Of a stretch of 64,000 nt of DNA, positions 25,845-33,561 are shown piece after piece. Each line of letters begins with the position of its first letter. Positions within the stretch are counted from its first letter, which is position 1. The translations under genes were made by a program, and so were the position numbers. The notes beneath the pieces are model-generated. The model was not told the origin of the DNA and did no database searches. It saw nothing but the letters and a program-made list of their open reading frames with translations. The stretch is from JAKAIY01 sp036258195 (GTDB lineage: Bacteria; Chloroflexota; Ktedonobacteria; Ktedonobacterales; JADMIN01). The stretch is from NCBI GenBank assembly GCA_036258195.1, contig DATAED010000076.1:1-64000 (forward strand), given 5' to 3'.

Positions 25845-25962
25845 CGCTCGCGCCCTCACGCAGATCCATCGCCGCGCCCTTGCGGAGAACGGCCTGCGAT
25901 CAGCGCGACGCCAGCGTGACATGCGGCGCCTGTTCAGTTTTGCTGCCAGTTGTCTGCGGTCT

Positions 25963-25971
25963 ACTCTATCA
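25963..25971 (-). promoter_or_regulatory. Extended -10 element upstream of rnj
   Basis: The minus strand reads TGATAGAGT (TG-n-TAGAGT), 119 bases before ATG 25844. It lies between the small winged-helix gene and rnj, so rnj may be transcribed separately as well as from upstream. Confidence 0.35.
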
Positions 25972-26000
25972 CGCGGCGGACGCTCGTAGCCGCCAGCATG

Positions 26001-26246
26001 TCATGGTTGCGCCTGCTCTTGCTGCTCCAGAAAGAGCCGCCCGAGCGTGGTCATCGAGACGACGTATTCGTCGCCAATGAACGCCAGATCGATGTAGCCC
26101 TCCTCGGCCATACCGCGCAGGTCGTCCGTGACGAGCATGAAGCCCTTCACCATCCGGCTGATGTCGCTCTCTGGCAGTGGCCCCCACTCGCGCAGCTTGC
26201 GCAGCACGGCGACCTGCATGGGCGTATCGTCGTCTATCGACCGCAT
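26001..26246 (-). CDS. Small winged-helix-like protein, 81 aa
   Basis: The sequence starts MRSIDDDTPMQVAVLRKLREWGPLPESDISRMVKG, with helix-turn-helix spacing. A second helix (LVTDDLRGMAEEGYIDLAFIGDEYVVSMT) gives the beta-hairpin wing pattern of small wHTH domains, and the tail is LGRLFLEQQEQ. There is no sensor domain or cysteine. It lies 39 bases downstream of the propeller lipoprotein gene and upstream of rnj, so it may be part of the same transcript. A DNA- or RNA-binding role is inferred from fold pattern only; the family is not identified. Confidence 0.6.
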   Translation of the reverse strand: MRSIDDDTPMQVAVLRKLREWGPLPESDISRMVKGFMLVTDDLRGMAEEGYIDLAFIGDEYVVSMTTLGRLFLEQQEQAQP

Positions 26247-26285
26247 TGATGTGCTTCTCTTCTTGCGCTTCTCGCGCTCATGCAG

Positions 26286-27632
26286 CTAGCTCAGCGCGGC
26301 GTCGCTGGCTCCGGCGATCAGCGTGGCAGGCGAGCCGCCCTGAGCGATGACCAGGTTGGCTGTCGTGCGCGTCACACCGGAGGCGTCGGTGGTGGTCGCC
26401 GTGACATCGGTCGCCAGCGCCGACGAATCAGTCAGCCAGATGGGCGCATAGGGCGAGGTCACAGCGATGCCGCTGGACTGGCCGCTCAGATACAGTTTGT
26501 CGCCCTGATACGCCACGGCGCTGTTCGGTCCCAGCGCGATCTGCGGATGCGCTGAGAGCGGCTGCGACGTGACCCCGCCGATGTGCGTAGAATCGCAGCC
26601 CAGATTATAGATGGTGGTTAGGCAGAGCGTGCGCGCGGCGACGCTGGTCTGCGTGTCTACTTTGCCAATCTGCTCATAGGCCAGATTATTGCCGCTCACC
26701 GTCCACGCGCCCGTCTCGAACTGGCCATTGGGGTCGGCATAGACATTGCCAAGCGAGAGCAACTGTGACCCATATAACCCCTGATTGCCGTTGAGGACGC
26801 TGGCGATGTTCTCGTCGCGCGTGATGGGATCGAGACCGAAGGTGCTGGCGACGTTATCGAGGCTGAGCGAGTTCAGCGACGCCGTGCCGACGGCTCCGGT
26901 GGCGCTCGACTTCGCGATGGTCATGCAGGTGTAGTAGAGTGTCGTCCCGACAACCTCCACATCTCCATACGAGCGAGTCGGCCCGCAGTTGTAATCGCGA
27001 GTATCGTTGGCAGTCATGCGGAGTTGCCAGGTGCGCCAGCCATTCGGATCGCTCACGTCGTAGGCCGAGATGCCCGAGCCACCGCCCGCGATCAGCCAGT
27101 CGTCATTGAGCCAGTCGTAGGTGTGTCCATAGACGCTTCCGGTGACCTCAGTATTGTAGACCAGGCAGTTCTCCCCGGATGATGACAGGCACGAGGAGAC
27201 GTTGACGTAGTAGATCTGGCCCGCGTCCCTGATCAGTTGGTCAGTGGAGAGATTCTGCACCAGCGCGAAGGCCAGCGACTTGCCGCTCGGCGACCACACC
27301 AGCGGCCCCCATTCGATGGTCGCGCCTGCCGAGAGTGTCAGCCGCGTCACCTGCATCAGACCCAGCACCCCCTTGACATGCGCCCAGACCTGATTGTCAT
27401 AGACGAAGGCATAGGTGTGGTCTGGCCCCGTGGAGGCAAGCCTGGGCGGCGGCGCGGGATTGTCCGCCGTCGAGCCTTGCAGCCCGAGTGTCACATTGAT
27501 CCCGCTCCCGCTGCCAGAGGCGCTGCATCCCGCCAGCGCCAGCAGCGCCAGCAGCGCCAGCGCCATCGCCTGAACCAGGGCTGCGAGCGGCCCCCGCCCG
27601 AACGATCGTCGCCAGTGCTTCTGGCTCCTCAT
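26286..27632 (-). CDS. Lipoprotein with beta-propeller-like domain
   Basis: The 448-aa product starts with a basic N-terminus, a hydrophobic stretch and the lipobox LALAGC, so it is exported and lipid-anchored. The mature part has repeated segments such as YAFVYDNQVWAHVKG, PLVWSPSGKSLAFAL and PQIALGPNSAVAYQGDKLYLS, typical of WD40-like/TolB-type propeller blades. The start ATG at 27632 overlaps the stop codon of the upstream membrane protein gene as ATGA, so translation is probably coupled. GGAG precedes it. Function is unknown; the coupling suggests that the lipoprotein and the membrane protein act together outside the membrane. Confidence 0.78.
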   Translation of the reverse strand: MRSQKHWRRSFGRGPLAALVQAMALALLALLALAGCSASGSGSGINVTLGLQGSTADNPAPPPRLASTGPDHTYAFVYDNQVWAHVKGVLGLMQVTRLTLSAGATIEWGPLVWSPSGKSLAFALVQNLSTDQLIRDAGQIYYVNVSSCLSSSGENCLVYNTEVTGSVYGHTYDWLNDDWLIAGGGSGISAYDVSDPNGWRTWQLRMTANDTRDYNCGPTRSYGDVEVVGTTLYYTCMTIAKSSATGAVGTASLNSLSLDNVASTFGLDPITRDENIASVLNGNQGLYGSQLLSLGNVYADPNGQFETGAWTVSGNNLAYEQIGKVDTQTSVAARTLCLTTIYNLGCDSTHIGGVTSQPLSAHPQIALGPNSAVAYQGDKLYLSGQSSGIAVTSPYAPIWLTDSSALATDVTATTTDASGVTRTTANLVIAQGGSPATLIAGASDAALS

Positions 27633-29356
27633 GCAACTCTCCTCAACATCGCAGACAGCGCGCGCCCGGCTGGCATTCGCATCGCCGCAGCGCCCGCAGC
27701 GCCTGACGCGCCCTTCGTGGCGGGACGCATACACAGCGTCGCCATGCCCTGATCGTCCTCGGCCTGGCAGCGCCAGCCAGCCAGCGCGAGCGCCTGTTTC
27801 AGCGGCGCGTCCGATTGAAGCAGCGCCCACTGGACGTGATAGTGGGCGAGCAGCTTATCCCAGCCCGGCGCGACATCCGTGATTGTGATGTAATCGGCCA
27901 GGTACTGCCGACTATAGACATCTGATCGGCTGTCGATGAATACATGATACTCCGGCAGCGCCTCATCCAGATAGCCGCCCCACTCATACGGGTTGTAGCC
28001 GCGTCCGGCGGGTAGCCCATCCGCACGCAGCCGCTGCGCCGCCTCCACCGGAAAGGCGTGCGCGTCCCACTCGGCATGCAGGATGGGCTTAGCCTGCCCC
28101 GGCACGCGCCCGCCGTTCAGCACGAGCAGGGCCAGAAGCGCCAGCGCCAGCGCTGGCCACACGCCGCGTCCCACCAGCCGCTCCATCTGCGCCGCACGCT
28201 GCGAGGTGGCGCCGAGTCTGGCCCAGACGCGCCGAAGACGACGTACCGCTGCTATACGCCAGTCGGGCGCCAGTTGTGGCGTATCGGATTCGCCGCTCGC
28301 CTCAGCGATGGGCGCGGGCAAGGCATCTACCAGAAAGGGCAGGCAGACCAGCGGCCACAGCGGCACGAAGCGCACATAGAGAAAGCCCAGCGTCGTCCAC
28401 AGCGCGCAGATCGCCAGCGCCAGCGGCTCGATGCGCTGCCCGCGCCGCGCCGCCAGCAGCCACAGCCCCACCAGCAGCCCTACCAGCGCCAGATAGGTCC
28501 ACAGCGCCGCCAGATGGAAGTCTGGCGACTGGTACTCCTGCGTGTAGCGCGCGATCAGCGGATTGAACGTGAATGTGAGGATGTGTCGCCAGTAGCCGAG
28601 TCCCCACGGCGTCAGCAGCGTCGCCAGCAATGAGCCTGCCAGCGTCACGCCCAGCCAGAGCGGGCTGGCCACGCGACGCGCAGGTGGCGTCAGCGTGGCC
28701 AGCGCCAACGCGACGCCCAGCAGCGCGATTCCCGCGAGCCAGCCCGCATGGAAGTTGGCCCACAGCGCCGCCGCCGCTGGAAAGAGCCACAGCCGCCAGC
28801 GCTGGCCCGTACGCCAGTAGCGGTACAGCCACTCGGCCCACCACAGCGTGAAGAGCAGCGAGAAGACCTGCGCCCGCGCTGTCCACGCCATCGCCACCAG
28901 CGGCGCGCCCAGCAGCGTCAGCGCCACCGCTGGCAGCGGCGAGGCGCCGTGCCGCCGCAGAGTCAGATAGAGGCCCAGCAGGGTCGCGGCCATCAGCAGC
29001 GAGGCGACCGAGACGACGCCATTCAGCCCTCCGATGGCATAGCCCAGCGCATAGACCACCTGCGAGAGCCATTCCCACTGCACCGCTGGCTGCCCCAGCA
29101 TGCCGCTGAGAAACGGCTCTGTGCGCGGCAGCCCGTGCTGCAGGGTCAGCGAGCCAAGCGCGATATTCCAGCCGACATCGCCGTCCACCCCCAGGATGCG
29201 CCCCTGCAAGCCCAGCAGCCCGACGAAGAGCGCGCAAACGAACAGGACGTCACCTAGCGACGGCAGCGCCCATGCCACCATCCGCTCGACGCGCGTCAAC
29301 TGCGGCGCCTCGGCTGGCGTCGCAGGCGCTGGCGTCTCGACCGCCCGCTGGCTCAT
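27629..29356 (-). CDS. Polytopic membrane protein, GT-C-like
   Basis: This 575-aa protein has about ten to twelve hydrophobic helices and a C-terminal soluble domain. After the first helix comes the loop DGDVGWNIALGSLTLQHGLPRTEPFLS, which resembles the acidic first loop of GT-C-type glycosyltransferases (mannosyl/arabinosyl transferase style). The external end contains GYNPYEWGGYLDEALPEYHVFIDSRSD. A lipid-linked sugar transferase is therefore possible but unproven. ATG 29356 has GGAGATGGAGCGAGC upstream. Its stop overlaps the start of the propeller lipoprotein. It is the first gene of the minus-strand group leading to rnj. Confidence 0.75.
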   Translation of the reverse strand: MSQRAVETPAPATPAEAPQLTRVERMVAWALPSLGDVLFVCALFVGLLGLQGRILGVDGDVGWNIALGSLTLQHGLPRTEPFLSGMLGQPAVQWEWLSQVVYALGYAIGGLNGVVSVASLLMAATLLGLYLTLRRHGASPLPAVALTLLGAPLVAMAWTARAQVFSLLFTLWWAEWLYRYWRTGQRWRLWLFPAAAALWANFHAGWLAGIALLGVALALATLTPPARRVASPLWLGVTLAGSLLATLLTPWGLGYWRHILTFTFNPLIARYTQEYQSPDFHLAALWTYLALVGLLVGLWLLAARRGQRIEPLALAICALWTTLGFLYVRFVPLWPLVCLPFLVDALPAPIAEASGESDTPQLAPDWRIAAVRRLRRVWARLGATSQRAAQMERLVGRGVWPALALALLALLVLNGGRVPGQAKPILHAEWDAHAFPVEAAQRLRADGLPAGRGYNPYEWGGYLDEALPEYHVFIDSRSDVYSRQYLADYITITDVAPGWDKLLAHYHVQWALLQSDAPLKQALALAGWRCQAEDDQGMATLCMRPATKGASGAAGAAAMRMPAGRALSAMLRRVA

Positions 29357-29621
29357 GCTCGCTCCATCTCCACGATAGGTACCCCCGCTCACCCTCATCC
29401 AGCGCGCGTTTTGGCGTTTATCTGTAACAAAGAGGACGCCGCGCACTCTATAGTATGACGGTTGAACCTCCCAATTGTCGGGGTAGTGTGCGCAAATGTC
29501 GCCGGGCGCCGCAGAGTGGCATGCGCAGCGACCCGCGCGGCATAATGCAGACAAGGTGGAAGCGCGTGGCCTGGCGCGGGCATCCGGCAAGCCAGCATCC
29601 GTAAAGGAGAGCAATCATCCC

Positions 29622-30242
29622 ATGGGTATCTCACGACTGTTCGGGCGCACGCCCGATCCCGAAGCAAGCGAAACGCTCCCTAACGGCGCGCCGCGTCTGC
29701 CACCCGGTCAGACCCTGACGCACAAATGGCCGATTCTGACGCATGAGGCGACCCCCAAATTCGATCCGGCGGCCTATCGCTTCCGCATCTGGGGTGCGGT
29801 AGAGGAGCCGCTGGAGCTGAACTGGGACGAACTTCAGGCGCTGCCCCGTGTGCAGTTGACGGCGGATTTCCACTGCGTGACGACGTGGAGCCGCTTCGAC
29901 AACGCCTGGGAGGGCGTCGCGATCCGCGAGCTGCTGGCGCGCGTCAAGCCGAAGCCGACAGCGACGTTTGTGCTGGCGCACTCCTGGACGGGCTACACGA
30001 CCAACATGCCGCTGGCCGACCTCGACGACGACGATACGCTGGTCGCCTTCAAGCACGATGGCGAGGAGATCGAGCGCGAGCATGGCGGCCCCGTGCGGCT
30101 GATCGTGCCGAAGCTGTACGCCTACAAGAGCGCGAAGTGGCTCAGCGGCCTGGAGTTCCTGGAACAGGACAGCCCCGGCTTCTGGGAGCAGCTTGGCTAC
30201 CACAATCACGCCGACCCCTGGACGGAGGAGCGTTTCTGGTAG
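29622..30242 (+). CDS. Sulfite oxidase-like molybdopterin oxidoreductase
   Basis: This 206-aa protein is a single oxidoreductase molybdopterin-binding domain of the sulfite oxidase/YedY type. The cofactor cysteine is in ADFHCVTTWSRFDNAWEGV (near residue 86), and LAHSWTGYTTNMPLADL and VPKLYAYKSAKWLSGLEF complete the family pattern. No twin-arginine or other signal peptide is present, and there is no dimerisation domain, so it is a small, probably cytoplasmic member. AAAGGAGA at 29603-29610 supports ATG 29622. Its cofactor would depend on MoaA encoded at 51 kb. The electron partner and substrate are unknown. Confidence 0.88.
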   Translation: MGISRLFGRTPDPEASETLPNGAPRLPPGQTLTHKWPILTHEATPKFDPAAYRFRIWGAVEEPLELNWDELQALPRVQLTADFHCVTTWSRFDNAWEGVAIRELLARVKPKPTATFVLAHSWTGYTTNMPLADLDDDDTLVAFKHDGEEIEREHGGPVRLIVPKLYAYKSAKWLSGLEFLEQDSPGFWEQLGYHNHADPWTEERFW

Positions 30243-30271
30243 CGGATCATGCCGTCTACACAGCATGACAA

Positions 30272-30305
30272 TTGGCCAGCGTATCGGAATGGATACGCTG
30301 GCCAA
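30272..30305. terminator. Perfect 14-bp inverted repeat between convergent genes
   Basis: TTGGCCAGCGTATC (30272-30285) and GATACGCTGGCCAA (30292-30305) pair perfectly around a six-base loop. It sits between the stops of the sulfite-oxidase-like and recombinase genes and probably terminates both; the T-rich tract is weak. Confidence 0.75.
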
Positions 30306-30335
30306 CGTGTTTGTGGCGTTCTGTCTCGATCACAT

Positions 30336-31088
30336 CTAGCTGGCGCGCCGCATCCGCTGGTAGTCGGAGCTGAGCTGCGTGATGAGCTTGCGGGCCTGGT
30401 CATAGCTGACGATGCCCTCTGGCTCAGGCCGCTTCAGCGCCTCGCACAGCTTGCGGATGCTGACGAGCTGCTGCTCGGTGGCCGCTGGCTCATCGCCGCG
30501 CGTCTCACCGCGTGTCTCGCTAGCGGCGCGCTCTGGCGCCTCGGCCACTGGCTCTTGCAGCGGCGCCTCGCGGATGACGCTCTGGCGGCGCGGCGCCACC
30601 GAGGCAGCCGCAGCGGGAGCCGCTGGAGCAGCCACCCGACGAGCCGCCGCTGGTCGCCGCTCGACGGGCGCATCCACCACGCGGGAGCCTTCATCCATCT
30701 CTGGGGCGAAGGCCGTGCCATAGCCCAGACCCAGCAGCGCGCGACCGAGCGACTTCGTACTGGCCTTCTCGATGTAGTCGGCGAAGTCGCGCGCCGACTC
30801 CGAGCCATACATGACACTCTGATTGCCCAGCACGTCTCGTGCGACGGTCTTGAAGTGCGCCCATCCCGCCTCGCGGTCGAGCTCCACCAGCTCGGTCTGC
30901 ACCGCATAGGGGCCGGTCGCCAGTCCGGCGGCGATCAGCGCGCGCTGGTCGCGGATGAACCATAGCAGTCGCGACTGCACATTGAGGTAGTCGCGTCCCT
31001 TCAAGCTGATGAGCTGATCTTTAGGATCGAAATCCGGCGCGATCATCCAGTTGGTTGGAAACGGCGCCTTCTGGCTCGTCTGTTCCAC
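30336..31088 (-). CDS. Rad52/Erf-type single-strand annealing protein
   Basis: Residues about 18-140 match the Rad52/Rad22-like or Sak/Erf class of single-strand annealing proteins. Characteristic segments are LKGRDYLNVQSRLLWF, ELDREAGWAHFKTVARD, DFADYIEKASTKSLGRALLGLGYGT and DEGSRVVDAPVE. An Ala/Pro/Arg-rich linker follows, and then a small C-terminal helical domain (IRKLCEALKRPE...SYDQARKLITQL) like that of phage recombinases. The protein should anneal complementary ssDNA in repair. GTG 31088 follows GGAGG. No phage genes surround it, so it is a chromosomal repair gene. A TTGACA and a LexA-like box lie upstream, suggesting damage induction. Confidence 0.72.
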   Translation of the reverse strand: MEQTSQKAPFPTNWMIAPDFDPKDQLISLKGRDYLNVQSRLLWFIRDQRALIAAGLATGPYAVQTELVELDREAGWAHFKTVARDVLGNQSVMYGSESARDFADYIEKASTKSLGRALLGLGYGTAFAPEMDEGSRVVDAPVERRPAAARRVAAPAAPAAAASVAPRRQSVIREAPLQEPVAEAPERAASETRGETRGDEPAATEQQLVSIRKLCEALKRPEPEGIVSYDQARKLITQLSSDYQRMRRAS

Positions 31089-31219
31089 GATCTCATTCCT
31101 CCAGGGGGCCTGTCTCCAGGCGTCTTGGTGAGTGGATTGATGGCGACGTATGACGCCCCTTCACTCGCCATAACATTCTGTTTGCAGTTGTCGCCGCCGG
31201 TAATGCGCAGACAAATTGT

Positions 31220-31233
31220 GGAACATATGTTTC
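31220..31233 (-). promoter_or_regulatory. LexA/DinR-type operator candidate
   Basis: The sequence GGAACATATGTTTC matches the Gram-positive SOS box CGAACRNRYGTTYC at 13 of 14 positions. It lies one base downstream (minus strand) of the TTGACA at 31235-31240, inside the likely promoter spacer, which is the right place for a repressor. The recombinase start is about 130 bases away. That this organism's LexA recognises this motif is inference. Confidence 0.5.
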
Positions 31234-31234
31234 A

Positions 31235-31240
31235 TGTCAA
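31235..31240 (-). promoter_or_regulatory. Consensus -35 hexamer TTGACA for the recombinase gene
   Basis: The minus strand reads TTGACA. No perfect -10 follows: CACAAT at 14-base spacing or CAATTT at 16 are the best candidates, so the promoter may be intrinsically weak or need another start. Confidence 0.4.
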
Positions 31241-31517
31241 GCGTAGCATACGCTAAGCACTTTGGCAAGCCTCGCGCGGGATGCTCCGCTGCGCCAAAAT
31301 TGCGCTAAAATAGAGATACCGCGCATCCGCCCGCGAGCGGAAATGCGGCGGCGCAATGGGAGAGTAGGCGCCTCGGTCGCCCGGTGACACGGCGCGGCGC
31401 TCGCTCGTCGTACATCTGGACGCATCTGCGCTCAACTGCGGCCCTACCGCCGCGACGCGGTCATCCCACACACGCAGACCTGGCGCAAAGTGGCGCCATT
31501 CGAGGAGGAACAGGCAC

Positions 31518-32840
31518 ATGGCGACCAAAATCACCATGCCCCAGCTTGGCGAATCAGTCGCCGAGGGCACCGTCGGGCGCTGGCTGAAGCAGGAAGGCGA
31601 CACCGTCAAGCGCGATGAGTCGCTGGTCGAGATCATCACCGACAAAGTGACCGCTGAACTGCCGTCACCCGTCTCCGGTCGCCTCGTCAAGATTCTCGTC
31701 GCCGAGGATCAGACCGTCAAAGTCGGGGTAGACATCGCCGAGATCGAGGAGACGGGCGGCGCCAGCGCCACCAGCAGCCAGAGCGGCGCCCAGGCCGACG
31801 CCGCAACGCCCGCGAGCAGCGCCTCCAGCGCGACCAGCGCACCGCCGAGCTATCAGGCCAGCGCAACAAATGGCGCGACGCCCAGCGCTGCGGCGCGCCC
31901 CGCAGGCGCCGCCACGGCGACCGCCGAGCGTGTCTCGCCGCTGGCCCGCCGCATGGCGCAAGAGCACAACATCGACCTGAATCAGGTGCAGGGAACCGGC
32001 GACGGCGGGCGCGTACGCAAAGAAGATATCGTCGCCTTCCTGGGCGGCCAGACCAATGGAGCCGCCGCAGTCGCCGCGCCTCCCATCACCTTCGCGCCTG
32101 CGCCCGCCGCGCCGACGCCGCCCGCGCCGCCCGTCATCTTCACTGGCGAGGATCAGGTCATCACGCCGACGCCCGCCCGCCGCGCCATTGCCGAGCACAT
32201 GGTGCGCAGCAAGCGCACCTCGCCGCACGCCACGACGCTGGTCGAGGTGGATATGACGCATCTGGCGCGCTGGCTGGAGCACCACAAAGACGACTTCAAG
32301 CGGCGCGAGGGCGTCGCCGTCGGCTTCCAGACCTTCGCCATCAAGGCCGTCGCCGAGGCGCTCAAAGAGCAGCCCTATCTCAACGCCTCGTGGACGGAGG
32401 ACAACAAGATCGTGCTGCGCAAGGCGATCAACATCGGCGTCTCCATCGCGCTGGAGAACAACCTGGTCGTGCCGGTCATCCGCAACGCCGATACGCTCAA
32501 TCTGGTGGGCATCGCGCGGGCGGTGGCTGATCTGGTCACGCGCGCGCGCGCCAATCGCCTGATGCCAGCCGACATGCAGGGCGCCACCTTCACGGTCAAC
32601 AATCCCGGCGTCTTCGGTACGCTCATCTCAATGGCGATCATCAATCAGCCCAACGCGGGCATTCTGACGATGGATGCAGTGGTCAAGCGCCCCATGGTGA
32701 TTGACGACGCCATCGCCATCCGCCAGATGATGTACATGTCGCTCTCGTTCGATCACCGCGTGATCGACGGGCTGACCGCCGCGCGTTTCCTGGTGGACCT
32801 CAAGCGCCGCCTGGAGACCTGGACTCCTGAAGGCGAGTAG
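31518..32840 (+). CDS. Dihydrolipoamide acyltransferase (E2) of a 2-oxoacid dehydrogenase complex
   Basis: This 440-aa E2 core transfers the acyl group from lipoamide to CoA. Domains in order are a lipoyl domain (1-78) with the lipoylation lysine in EIITDKVTAELP, an Ala/Ser-rich linker, a peripheral subunit-binding domain (about 137-178: VSPLARRMAQEHNIDLNQVQGTGDGGRV), a second linker, and the catalytic domain ending in SFDHRVIDGLTAARFL with the active-site histidine. GAGGAGGAA is well placed before ATG 31518. E1 and E3 genes are not adjacent, so pyruvate, 2-oxoglutarate or branched-chain specificity cannot be decided, though the single lipoyl domain favours the latter two. Confidence 0.93.
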   Translation: MATKITMPQLGESVAEGTVGRWLKQEGDTVKRDESLVEIITDKVTAELPSPVSGRLVKILVAEDQTVKVGVDIAEIEETGGASATSSQSGAQADAATPASSASSATSAPPSYQASATNGATPSAAARPAGAATATAERVSPLARRMAQEHNIDLNQVQGTGDGGRVRKEDIVAFLGGQTNGAAAVAAPPITFAPAPAAPTPPAPPVIFTGEDQVITPTPARRAIAEHMVRSKRTSPHATTLVEVDMTHLARWLEHHKDDFKRREGVAVGFQTFAIKAVAEALKEQPYLNASWTEDNKIVLRKAINIGVSIALENNLVVPVIRNADTLNLVGIARAVADLVTRARANRLMPADMQGATFTVNNPGVFGTLISMAIINQPNAGILTMDAVVKRPMVIDDAIAIRQMMYMSLSFDHRVIDGLTAARFLVDLKRRLETWTPEGE

Positions 32841-32885
32841 CTCCAGGTTGCCTCGAACGGTTGACCAGCGCTGCACCGTTTGAAT

Positions 32886-32936
32886 GAGGACAACTCCCCT
32901 CTCCCAGAGGGAGAGGGGAGGGGTGAGGGCGCTCCA
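32886..32936 (+). repeat. GC-rich palindromic repeat, copy 5
   Basis: A perfect 12-bp hairpin CTCCCCTCTCCC (32894-32905), loop AGA, complementary arm 32909-32920, is followed by gggtgaggg. It lies 50 bases after the E2 stop. Confidence 0.8.
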
Positions 32937-33092
32937 GAGACGCAACAAGCCCGCTGGTCAACGCGCCAGCGGGCTTCATCGTGCGTGGATGAGAAAGATA
33001 GCTGATAATGGATGCGGATGAGACGACGGGTGAGGGGTACGCCGTTGTACGCCTTCGCCTGCGCTGACCTGAACAGTCGCCCAGCGATTCGC

Positions 33093-33308
33093 TTAGCTGG
33101 CGATCGCCGATGCTCGCTCTTCCTGGCCGGCACCTACGACCGCCCGCAGAAGCTCGAAATCGCGAGTGGCCATGTCTTGCTGATGCCACTCATAGGTCTT
33201 GCGGAAAGGGAGCGGAAAGTCTGGGTGGCGCGCTTCCACATAGAAGCCCGCGCCTGCGCGGCCCAGATGCACTTCCGCTCCGGTCTTGGTGTTCGCGAAA
33301 TGAAGCAT
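33093..33308 (-). CDS. Small 71-aa protein, unknown
   Basis: ATG 33308 follows GAGGGAAGTGAG on the minus strand. The product, beginning MLHFANTKTGAEVHLGRAGAGFYVEARHPD, has a beta-strand-rich first half and a helical second half (TYEWHQQDMATRDFELLRAVVG). It contains several aromatic and histidine residues but no cysteine or membrane segment. A perfect TATAAT lies upstream at 33387-33392. It is alone between convergent and divergent neighbours. I do not recognise the family; the promoter and binding site support a real gene. Confidence 0.55.
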   Translation of the reverse strand: MLHFANTKTGAEVHLGRAGAGFYVEARHPDFPLPFRKTYEWHQQDMATRDFELLRAVVGAGQEERASAIAS

Positions 33309-33386
33309 TACAACTCACTTCCCTCGACGATTCGTACTTCGTTTGAGGGGGCGATACTAACAGCATATTGCCCACCGCCATTACGT

Positions 33387-33392
33387 ATTATA
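33387..33392 (-). promoter_or_regulatory. TATAAT -10 hexamer upstream of the 71-aa gene
   Basis: The minus strand reads TATAAT in a locally AT-rich stretch, 79 bases before ATG 33308. A good -35 is not evident. Confidence 0.4.
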
Positions 33393-33515
33393 TCGCATCT
33401 GTGAAGCCCCCTGCAGAGGTTATTCGCTCGCTTGCCAGCCAATGAGCAACCGTTTTTTCTCAGGCGTTATGCGGCCTCGCAGCGCCTGAGATGCACAAGC
33501 TGGCGGCGTCTTTTG

Positions 33516-33524
33516 TGCTATACT
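33516..33524 (+). promoter_or_regulatory. Extended -10 promoter element of metG
   Basis: TGCTATACT, identical to the kinase promoter element, lies 37 bases before ATG 33562, placing the transcription start just upstream of the binding site. Confidence 0.6.
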
Positions 33525-33561
33525 GTGCTGCGCAACATGAGTGAAAGAGGTACTAGCCCAT

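Larger units (their letters stand above)
31089..31517. other. Divergent intergenic region, recombinase and E2 genes
   Basis: This 429-base region is AT-richer than its surroundings near 31140-31260. It contains the TTGACA hexamer and LexA-like palindrome toward the recombinase and a short palindrome GCGTAGCATACGC at 31241-31253. A TAAAAT hexamer near 31306 could be the -10 for the E2 gene. No coding frame is credible. Confidence 0.55.

Noticed and set aside
24438..25919. Long open frame (493 codons) antisense to rnj, and similar ones antisense to murE (4052-5557) and dgcA (37698-39449)
   Set aside because: They mirror real genes in a GC-rich genome, give His/Arg/Ala-rich products with no motif, and have no binding site; the opposite strand encodes clear conserved enzymes.
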